A stretch of 64,000 bases of DNA from Tethya wilhelma. Its lineage: Eukaryota > Porifera > Demospongiae > Tethyida > Tethyidae. The position numbers and the translations under genes were made by a program. The stretch spans positions 2,618,234 to 2,682,233 of the forward strand of contig CAXIPT010000006.1 in the NCBI GenBank assembly GCA_964030475.1, read 5' to 3'. How positions within the stretch are numbered: the stretch's first letter is position 1; every line of letters starts with the position of its first letter. A model generated the notes under the pieces. It worked only from the letters and a program-made list of their open reading frames with translations, was not told the DNA's origin and did not search any database. Below are positions 12,333-24,300 of this stretch, piece after piece.

Positions 12333-15300
12333 AAGACACATATTCATTGATATTATTGAACTAGTGACTAGTATAAACTTAACAACTGTATATACACATA
12401 CATACTTATTCCAGATGTATTACAAGGTCATATATACATATTCAAATATTACACAACATAACATCTATTGCCAAAGGGGATTTATTTTTTGCAGATCACG
12501 ATCTATCTGTACAAAGTTTTTTTTTCACATAAGCGATACTAGCTCACCATCAAAATACACTGCTCATAACAATGGCTATCAACTTACAGTATTTGAGAAT
12601 GGAGGAGGCAGTAGGAGGTGGTGTGTGTGTCTTGGGAGGCTCTCTACACTGTAGAATTTGAATGCAGTCATCACAGGCTCCTATGGCGACCAATCTAAAA
12701 ATAAATTAATTCATTGTTAAAGGTATACATACACAGATACACTGTGTGCACAATGAACAATATCCTAATCAGATTATCTATAAGGGTTAATGCACTTCCA
12801 CTGAGCATTAACTGATTTGTAGTATGAAGATTTTTGAAAGTTTTAGACAGTGCACTAAGTTGTTCTTAAAGTTTAGATTTTAAGTTAATACTTTGATCAC
12901 GGATTTTTGTCTACTAGTTTGCTGCTCTTGTTTCGAGAAGCCTATACATAGCAGCTAGTGGAGGGGCCAAGAAAACGAGTAAGAATTTGTACTACTTCAT
13001 ACTCGAAGCATTGCATGACACTGAAAATGCCAACATCTGGCCCTCTACTTTCCTCACTGCAGGGGTGCTTAATTTTCCAACCACAGGATGTTGTGGTCCA
13101 GTAGGGCCTATACTCACTAAACCATATTGCATTTAGAGTAAGGGTATTTCCTTTGGTGTCATAACTACAGCTTCATACAAGGGTAGTTATCCACTTGTAT
13201 GATTTTGAAACCGTGATACATCGCGGAGTGAAAATATGACACTAAAAATACCAAATATGGCAATAATAATTGACAATGTCACATACAAAAAAAAGAGAGC
13301 GAATTAAGAGGTGATTCAAGGCTATTAACACCAGGGAATTTTACACTGTCATAATTATACTGACTAAAATGGCAAAAAACAATATTCTCAAGTTCTTTGT
13401 GGTATAGTTTTCTTATGCAAGCTGGTGAGTGGTTTGGTCGAGAGCAAATACTAATCACAAGTGATCAATTTAACCTGTCCTCCATGGACTACGGTTGCCA
13501 CTGACAACAGCTGTCAGTGTGGCTTCAAAGACAACAGTATTCTAAGATGTATCGACAACAACTTAACAATGCACATTCTCTTGAGCTACTGCATTTCTTA
13601 CAACCAACATGCAGTTCAATACTACAGTTTGGGGGTATTGTATGTTTGAAAGTAGCAAGCCTCATTTTAGTCGCAGATACAAATTCTCTTGGACGAGCAG
13701 GGATGAAAATCATTCACAATTTAACAATGATTTTTGTGAAATTTTTGATCTAAATCACAGCTTGCTTCTCCTTTGATTTTACAACTGCTAGCAAGTATAT
13801 AGTAAGATTTAACTTCTTATGAACAAATTATTGTTAGCATCCTAATCTCATTTTATGGAATTTTTAATCTTAATTTCTTTCGATGACTTTACACACCATT
13901 CTGTATCCATCCTGATTACTCCTCACTTCAGGTTATAGCACTTGACTATGCCGTTGCTGTGTATCCATTAGTGCTGGTTTACACTATCACTACTTGTGAT
14001 AACAAAACCATTCATCAAACTTCCAGTTGCTGAAATCCTGAAGACAATGACTAGAACATAGAAGGCTGTCAGTGGGAGATAATATGCTATAGCAATGTAT
14101 ATTTTCCAGTTGTATTTGTAGTCTGTACAGTCAACACAAACCAACCTGTGAGAGTAGACAGGAGGAGCAAATCCATCTTTGCACCTACCACAGAGCTGTC
14201 CCAAAGTTGTGTCGCTATGCAGACCATTTTACAGGTGTTTTAGGTGTATTCATATTGAATGGGATATCAAGCACTCACTCATTGAAGCCATTGCCACATT
14301 CATCCTCCTTTCTTACGTCAAGATTCTTAATACTTCATTACATTTGCTAACGCCTGTGACTGTTTACAACATGAAGGGCCGGCCACCCTTTTCCTCAGCG
14401 CTACCTGAGAGTGGATGCAACAGTTGAATACTTTGGAGCTAAACACCTTCCTTATGCCATACTAGCCTTGGTGATGATGATGCTGTTTAACATTATTCCT
14501 CTTCTCTTGCTGTGTCTCTATCCTTGTCATTGTTTCCACAAATGCCTCAACTATTGCAAGCTGAAATGCCTATTGCTATACAATCATATACCTCTATGGA
14601 TATAGTTCAAGCTCCATTTAAAGTTTACCCTCACGATCGCAGATACTTTCCTGCAATCTATCTATGCGACCATCATTTGCGAATTTGAGTTTTTAGTGAA
14701 ATGCCTCGCAAAGGAAAACAATGCGTGATTACATCAAACCAGATATATTTTTCAGTTGACCTATAGTATATAGGTCTACACAAATAACTAGCAATGACTT
14801 CAATTTGCTACTCTTGAAATTTGAGCTTGGACACCCTATATTTGGCAGCACTATAGGCTAATTTGGATACAGTTAGTCACCTAGCTTCTAAGGTTTTGGA
14901 ACTGAATGCATGCATGCATCCGTACATGCACATGCATTATAATAATTTTTATAAAGTAAAACACGACAGTGAAAAGTACCGTTGAACCCATACTGCAGTT
15001 ATACAGTATGTACTAATGAAATATGCTATTGTTATAAAATGTTTGATGTTGCGGACAGAAAAAAATAAGTGATCCGGTTACAACACAACTAAAATTTAGT
15101 AGAGCAGTACGCGCATTCACTGTGGTTATTTCAAGGCAGCCGCTATAATACTCCTACTTCTGATCATACTTGACAAAAATGGCAAAGAAATTCAATGTAA
15201 TTTTCTTTCTGTTCAAGTTCTTTGGGATAATTATCTCATGCAAGCTAGTGAGTGCTTTTATTGAGAATAAATATCACTCTCAGTCTTCACTGCTACAAGT

Positions 15301-18300
15301 GACCAATTCAACCTGCCCTCCATGGACTACAGTTGCCACTGACAACAGCTGTCAGTGTGGCTTCAAAGACCATAGTGTTATGAAATGCATTGATGACAAC
15401 TTGACAGTGTCCATTCTCTTGAGCTACTGTATTTCTTACAACAAACACTACAACACAACAGTTTGGGGATACTGTATATTTAGAAGAAGCAAGCCTCATT
15501 TTGGACGTCGCTATGAAATCTCTTGGACTAATATTAACAACAATTCATTACTACTTAGTGATGGTTTTTGTGAAAATTTTGGGCTGAATCGCACAGGCCA
15601 GCTATGTGGTAGGTGTAAAGATGGATTTGCTCCTCCTGTCTACTCTTACAGCTTGGCTTGTGTCAACTGCACAGACTACAAGTACAACTGGATAATTTAC
15701 ATTGCTGTGGCCTATCTCCCGCTGACAGCCTTCTATGTTTTGGTCATTGTCTTCAGGATTTCAGCAACTGCAGGTTTGATGAATGGATTTGTTATCACTA
15801 GCCAATTTCTAGCGTCTCCTATTGTCTTACAGCTGCTAGCGAGTGATAAGTTTCAAATTGGGAATTCAGCCCAGTGGTATATCCATGATACTGCTAATGC
15901 TGTTATTTCCTTTTATGGAATTTTTAATCTTGATTTCTTTCGATTGCTTTACACACCATTTTGCATCCATCCTGATTACTCCTCACTTCAGGTTATAGCA
16001 CTAGACTATGCTGTTGCTGTGTATCCATTAGTGCTGGTTGTCATCACATATATCTTTGCCAGTTTACACTATCGATATCCTAGAGTTGTGTCGCTATGGA
16101 GACCATTTTATAGGTGTTTTAGGTGTATCCGTAATGAGTGGGATATCAAGAACTCACTCATTGAAGCCTTTGCCACATTCATCCTCCTTTCTTACGTCAA
16201 GATTCTTAATACTTCATTGCATTTGCTAACACCTGTGACTGTATACAACATCAATAACCGCCCCCTTCCTCAGCGCTACCTCAGAGCGGATGCAACTGTT
16301 GAATACTTTGCAACTAAACACCTTCCTTTTGCCATACTAGCCTTGGTGATGATGATACTGTTTAACATTATTCCTCTTCTCTTGCTGTTTCTCTATCCTT
16401 GTCGATGTTTCCACAAGTGCCTCAACTATTGCAAAGTGCAAAGTCTATTACTACATAATTTCATGGACATAGTTCATTCTCCATTCAAAATTTACCCTCA
16501 TGACTACAGATACTTTGCTGCACTTTATCTTCTAATTCGAATCGTTAATCTCTTACTTAGCTATCTGACAATATTTGCTTACTTCATTTATGTTGGAATG
16601 ATATCAATTTTGGCTACTCTCCTCATAGCAGTGGCAAGACCATATCGAGTATCAGCTCACAACATAATCGATATAATATTCTTTTCAATTCTCACCCTAG
16701 GTGCTTATGAGTACCCTTGTCGTGTATTTTATAATACTTACATTAAATCGAATGACCATGATATCAGTAGTACATTTTCAATCACGATTTGGTTCCTGCT
16801 GTATGCTGTTATATTTACTCTACCTGCTCTTTATGGAGTATGTGCATTTATCTACACTATGACACCTCGACGGAAAGTGGCTATGTGCTTCTCAATGATA
16901 TCTAGTAGCTTCAAGAAGTGGTTCAAATATAAACAAGAGAGCTCTGACGGTAATATTGACACCAGTGAAGGATCTCGTCCACATCGTTTGGATCACAGTG
17001 AGGAGTACCCACCTCTTGTTGGTATGGAGACTGTTTCAGTCTATCAGGCATGTCAGAATTAATGAACAGAACTAAAAGTTTAATCCAATAATTGTGTACA
17101 TAGCTACATGTAATTCAATAAGTAACAGACTCAATGACCAACTTTATAATCTTTATCACGATAAATCTTTTCAACTTTATACCATAGTTTGAGATATTTT
17201 CGCGTTGAAAATATTCCGTACGTTGAAATTCCGCGTGTTTAATTTTCGTACATGCGCAGCACTCGCATTAATATTGGTAATAGGTCGTCAAAATTTCGAG
17301 TGTTTAATTTTCGCACACGGCGACGCGTACAAAAATTTCCCCAATGCGAATATTATTCAAATTACGGTAATCTTTATCACGATAGGATACCATATATCTG
17401 CATGTCAGAGTGAAATATAGCTTAGACTCTACACTAGTAAATTCTAGAAATATCAGACCGGATAAATTCAATAGATATATGTATGCATGCATCATGTTCA
17501 AGAAAAGCTATGTGATTCCTATTGTACTGGCTTCAAAATTATACTCAGTCTGTTAATCATGAAATCCTATAGGTATACTCCCCCAAGCATTAGCAGGGTT
17601 TCTTTTAGTGTGCATGCAGGAAACATATAAAACTTCAAAATTTCCTGGGGGAATATATGCCCTCAAACCTCCCTAAATGCTTTTAGGATCCTCTTGGCAC
17701 ATTGCAGTATTGCCATCCCCCAACCCTCTCTCGATTTTTCTCAAACACTGATATATCCTCTCTTAGAGAAATATTTCGGAATCATCCAAATGAAAAAACC
17801 TGGTCGGCTAGTAACACTGAATAAATGATGAGCATCGTTTAATCATGTATCACAACGCCAGAAAGTATACAAGCCACAAACCAGAGTCTATAGTATCTTG
17901 TGCACATCACATGGTTGAATGATGCCTATAACTAATGTAAGCAGAGCCAAAAACTATATATAGCTAGAACTGAAGGCTCAAGTGTGCTTTCTACTTTATT
18001 AAGGCTTCTGATATATATTCCTGGTTCCATAGACTGCTGAATTTAATCTCAAGAAAATTGAGTAGAATGATTCGCTATAGACAGAACCAATCATAATAAC
18101 TACTAAGGCTACTCAAGAGCTAGTTTACACTAAAGTGACTATAAAATAAGAAAAATTAAGTAACAATTACGATTCTCGATACAATTAATCATCTATAGCT
18201 CTTTTAACAACAGTCAAGTTCTGTGCGGTAATATTTTGCATTGTATATAGATGCTATAGTCTATTCACATTCACTTCTCCCCAGGAAGTAGTGTACGTGG

Positions 18301-21300
18301 TTTGACTTACTACAGGTTTGTAGTATCTGTGGTCAATGGAATGTCCCATAGTTTATATAATATTATGGGGCAGACACATAGGAGGCTGTTGCTTTTGACT
18401 GGTAAGGTGTAGAGTATTTTAAAAGACACTATCAGAACCTATGTGAAATTTGCAGTTGAATGGTATCTAGAATAACGCAATAGCATGAATTACGGCCAAG
18501 TTATGAAGAAATTTTGAAGGGAGAAGTGAATGCAAATGGACTTTAGTGAGTGATCAAGTGTTTGTGAGAATATAGACATTTGCTTCCATGCTACATGCAT
18601 GCTATAGCAACCAATCTATAGTAAAGTACATATAGCATCGATCAGGAGAATTACCATGAAGATATATTACGCAATTCATAGATAAAGCTAGCAATACGAC
18701 CCTAACCAGACTATCTATATTTGGCACTACTATAGGCTAAATTCCATGGATACAGTTAGCCACCTTGTAAGGTTTTGGAACTGAATGCATGCAGCCATAT
18801 ACATGCACATTATAATCACTTTTATAAAGTAAAATACAACACTCAGTGGAAAAGTACCAGAAACAACCTATTAATACTGAAATATATGCTGTTGTTATAA
18901 ATTATAATGTTTGAGGTCATGTACAAGAGAAAATAAGTTATCCGACTACAACACAAGATCAGTTACTGTCGTTATTTCAAGGCTAAAACTCCTATTTCTG
19001 ATCATACTTGACAACAATGAATGTAATTTTTTTTCTATTCAAGTTCTTTGTGATAATTTTCTTATGCACGCTAGTGAGTGCTTTTTGCAATTCAACCTGC
19101 CCTCCATGGACTGCTGCAGTTGCCACTGACAACAGTTGTCAGTGTGGGATTGAAGAAGATAGTGTTCTAAAATGTATCTATGACAACTTGACAGTGTCCA
19201 TTATCATGAGCTACTGTATTTCTTACAACAAACAGTTCAACACAACAGTTTGGGGATATTGTATGTTTAAAAGTAGTAAGCCTCATTTGGGACGCAATTA
19301 CAAATTCTCTTGGATGAGCAGTGATAAAAATCTTTCGCAATTTAATGATGATTTTTGTGAAATTCTTGAAATGAATCGCACGGGACAGCTCTGTGGTAGG
19401 TGTAAAGATGGATTTGCTCCTCCTGTCTACTCTTACAGCTTGGCTTGTGTCGACTGTACACACTACAAGTACAATTGGATAAAGTACATTGCTGTAGCAT
19501 ATCTCCCACTCACAGCCTTCTATGTTTTGGTCATTGCCTTCAGAATTTCTGCAACTGCAGGTTTAATGAATGGTTTTGTTATCACAAGCCAATTGCTAGC
19601 TTCTCCATTGGTTTTACAACTGCTAGCAAGCAATAAGTTTGGGGATTCGCCTCAGCAGTGGTATATCCATGCTACTGTTAATGCTCTAACTTCCTTTTAT
19701 GGAATTTTCAATCTTGATTTCTTTCGATTGCTTTACACACCATTCTGTATCCATCCTGATTACTCCTCACTTCAGGTTATAGCACTAGACTATGCCGTTG
19801 CTGTGTACCCATTAGTGCTGGTTGTCATCACATATACGTGTGCTAGTTTGCACTATCGATATCCTAGAGTTGTGTCGCTATGGAGACCATTTTATAGGTG
19901 TTTCAGGTGTATCCGTAATGAGTGGGATATAAAGAACTCACTCATTGAAGCCTTTGCCACATTCATCCTCCTTTCGTATGTCAAGATTCTTAATACTTCA
20001 TTAGATTTGCTAACACCTGTGACTGTATACAACATCAATGGCCACACCCTTCCTCAGCTCTACCTCAGAGTGGATGCAACAGTCGAATACTTTGGGACTA
20101 AACACCTTCCTTATGCCATACTAGCCTTGGTGATGATGATACTGTTTAACATTATTCCTCTTCTCTTGCTGTGTCTCTATCCTTGTCGATGTTTCCACAA
20201 GTGCCTCAACTATTGCAAAGTGCAAAGTCTATTACTACATAACTTCATGGACATAGTTCATGCTCCGTTCAAAATTTACCCTCATGACTACAGATACTTT
20301 GCTGCATTTTATCTTCTAATTCGAATCGTTAATCTCTTACTTAGCTATCTGACAATGTTTGCTTACTTCATTTATGTTGGAATGGTATCAATTTTGGCTA
20401 CTCTCCTCATAGCAGTGGCAAGACCTTATCGAGTATCAGCTCACAACATAATCGATACAATCTTCTTTTCAATTCTCACCCTAGGTGCTTATGAGTACCC
20501 TTGCCGTGTATTTTATAATACTTACATTAAATCAAATGACCATGATATCAGCGGTACATTTTCAAGCACGATTTGGTTCCTGCTGTATGCTGTTATATTT
20601 ACTCTACATGCTCTTTATGGAGTATGTGTATTTATTTACACTATGACACCTCGACGGAAAGTGGCTACATGTCTCTCAATGATATCTAGTAGCTTCAAGA
20701 AGTGGTTCAAGCATAAACAAGAGAGCTCTGACAATGATACTGGCACCAGCGAAGGACCTCGTCCACACCGTTTGGATCACAGTGAGGAGTACCCACCTCT
20801 TGTTGGCATGGAGACTGTTTCAGTCTATCAGACATGTCAGAATTAATGAACAGAACTAAAAGTTTAATCAAATACTATTGTGTACATAACTGTAATTTAA
20901 TAAATTAATATATATTATGTATACTGAATGAAGTATATAGCACAATCATACTAATTAACTTGATGGTTTACTGAGTAAATTTCAGAAATATAGAGCCAGA
21001 TCATGACACCCAATAGATAAAATTACACAGTCATATACTGGCTTCAAAATTATACAGTTAATTCAGCATTAATATCATGAAATCCTATAGGTATACTTTT
21101 CAAGTGCATGTTAGCAGGGTTTCTTTTCCATGGTAGGCAGGAAACATGTATAAAACTTCAAATTTCCTGGGGGAATATATGCCCTCAGACCTGTAGCTCA
21201 CTAAATGTTTTTACGATCTTCTTGGCATATTGTATAGTATTGCCACCCTCCAGCCCCCTCTCAATTTTTCCCAAACACTGATACATCCTCTCTTAGAGGA

Positions 21301-24300
21301 AAATTCCAGAAGATCTGAATGAAAAAACCTGGTTAGCTAGTAACACTGAATAAATGATCGGCATGGTTTAATCATGTATCACAACGCTAGGAAGTACAAG
21401 CCACAAACCAGAGTCTATATATAGTAGTATCTAGCTTGTGCATGTCACATGCATGGTTGAATGATGCCTATAACTAATGTAAGCATGCATGCAGAGTCAA
21501 AAACTAGCTAGAACCAAAGGCTCAAGTATATGCTTTCTACTTTATAAAGGTCTCTGATTGATTCCTGGATCCATGGACTGCTGAATCCAATCTCAAGAAA
21601 ATTAATTCGTTCAGAGGGGAAATTGAGTAGCATGATTAGCTATAGACAGAACCAATCATTATAATAACTTGCAATGATCAAAAGAAAAAGGAATGATAAT
21701 TATAATAACCACAATTGAACATGTAGCGAATAACAGCTTACCACATACATGTATACAGATACTACTATAATACGATCAAGTGATCAAGTAACAACAAATG
21801 CACACATAAAAAACGTTCCCCAATGTGGGGCCCATGCAGGGAAAAAAATTCACAGAACGTTTTTTTTTGTAGCAACAGCACTTACCAAATACTGGTATAC
21901 TGCGTGTTGTATAGATGTAATATTTATCTAGGTGTACTTTAATTGGACTCATTTTCATAATCGTTAATGATTGTACTAGAATCATGTTGTGTTGTGCAAT
22001 ATACTGTCTATGCAGTGTGTCCATACAATGTCATGTTTATATGGGCCACATTCATCCTCCTTTCTTACGTCAAGACTCTTAATACTTCAACATTTGGGCT
22101 AGTCTTGTTATCAAAGGATGGAATCTAGGGGGGACAAGATTACTGTACATTTGGGTATGATCACTGGGTGTGGCTTCAAAGCTAAGTGCTCAAAGACCAC
22201 AAAAGCTCAGGTCTCAGAAACTACAGCATTTTGCAAGATTCTACACGTCAAACTTCAAGATAAGTTCGATTTACAGGAACGTGTACTGGGCCTTCCAGTT
22301 TGGCCCTGGAGCTGCGCTATTCTTGAGAAAAAGTTTGTTACAGACTGACCCACACAAAACGACTACAATAACACTCGTGCTTTACATGGGCCAAGGGTTA
22401 ATGAACACTATAGCTCATGGATCAGTGATAAGTACAGTATAGCAGTCACTTATACAACTTCATGTATAGTTACAGTTACAGTACACCTACAGTGTAACTA
22501 AGTTCAAACCAAGTACTATACATATGTATGCAAGACTTTCACAGATCGTCACACCATACCACAATGTACACAAAATATACATAGTAATAATTTTCGTAAT
22601 TCAAACACAAACCACGAGACAAATTTCCTGCTATATAGCCTTGTTTCCAAGCTTTTCTCCTCTTTGCATATTATTCTCGAAGAAATACCGTAGATCTTCT
22701 AAAAATTCGTCACCTCTTATTATTCAGCACCCTTTACCAGATTTATTGAATTTACCTCTAATTTTTCGGCAAAGGTCGTCATGTGTATATACTAACATAT
22801 GCAATTGAACATGCGCACGTGGCACATGCGATGAATAATTCGGCAAAGCTCGAACGTATTTAATTTTTTTGCGCCGAATTTTTAGAAGATTTACGGTATT
22901 TACAAAGGAGAAGCCTGGGAATCAGGCTAATAATTTATGGTGGTGTATTATAACTATGTATACCTGCTGTCTGCAGACCAAGAGGCACACCTCACTGACA
23001 CAGAATGTCACACCACAATGTACAACATGCAGCGATATTGGTACACAAGATTTACTGTACACAGTAATAATTTTCATGATTCAAACACAAACCATGAGAA
23101 CTAATTTCCTGCTATATAATACATGGTATACAGCCTTGTTACAAAACCTTCCTCCTCTTTGCATATTATTCTCAAAGAAATATTCACCAGGGAGAAGCCT
23201 GGGAATAAGGCTAATATTATGGTGGTGTATTATTATTATTATGTATACCTGCTGTCTGCAGACCAAGAGGCACACCTCACTGAGCCTCCACAGCAATGGA
23301 TGGTCTGGAGATGTTCCACTCTCGATGGTTCTGTGACTCCTGGACCAACACCAGGACCGTCTTCTGGAGAGATGTGGTACAACAGCACCTCACCAAGGAT
23401 AGTACCAGCAGCTAGCAAACTGTAGGGAGGCATGGAAAGAAACAAGAATGGAGGATTAGTTTTTATCAGCCTGCTTTATTTTGTTAGTGTAGAGAGAGAA
23501 AGCAATACCCAGGGGAAGACATGTCTTTGGCATTCCCAAGTTATTTTTTTACTGGGTAAATATTATTTTTGCTTAGACACAGTCTAACCACAATCTTGCA
23601 AACAGCGCCACGGCATTTTCATTTGTCAAGATCAAGATTTCTATGGTAACAAGCTATACCACCCTGAGGTGTCATATCTAAAGAAGGTCTATCTGAGCAC
23701 CCCTTTCCCAACAGTGTGCTACATGTATGTAAGTAGAACATACCTTGTATTAGGAGCCCAGCTACATTGAGTGATTTGGTACTTGGTGTTGAGGTGACTA
23801 GCCAGAAGGAGAGGAGTCTCTCCAACCTTACTCTGATTCAATGTAAGTTTGACTTTCCATATCTTCAGTCCTCCATCCATACAGCCAGCAGCCAAGTAGA
23901 CAGCAGCTGGAGTGTCCCTAGACACTCTACTCCAAGACAGACTGCATACAATGTAAAAATATTACAAATAACATTCTAGGCTCCTCCCCCCTCTCCAAGG
24001 CTTCCCTCTTTCCCCACCTGAAAACTGAAAATATGAATTAAAGGGTTTTCTCCTGGGGAAAAAAAAAACCCAACAAAACATGCAACCACAAGGAGAAAAT
24101 GACCGTTATTCATATGGTGCCATGGGCAGCCCCTCAGACACTGTATACTAAAGTCTATTCGTGTTCACTTGAGCTCCAGAAGTAGAATTTCATTGATGCA
24201 TCACAATACTCAACGTATGGCAAAATGCAGAGATTTTGACTGGTAAAGGGTGGTTAGATACTATCAGAATCTGCATGAAATTTGCTATTAATGGTGCTTG

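Larger units (their letters stand above)
17063..19016. other. 3' flank of copy 1 and upstream of copy 2
   Basis: No gene. The flank from about 17520 to 18180 is homologous to 21045-21700 downstream of copy 2, and 18710-18990 resembles 14860-15170 upstream of copy 1. The tandem duplication unit is therefore about 3.8 kb and includes flanks. It also contains a direct repeat (TAATCTTTATCACGATA at 17148 and 17369) around an AT-rich insert and the MITE at 18258-18545. Confidence 0.7.

Noticed and set aside
15179..17062. Assignment as a GPCR or TRP channel
   Set aside because: Helix number and loop motif do not settle it; only a vague RPY..N..D resemblance to TRP-like proteins is visible.
22524..22808. 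94-codon plus-strand ORF
   Set aside because: It spans the local duplication and the CCGTA MITE; no coding character.
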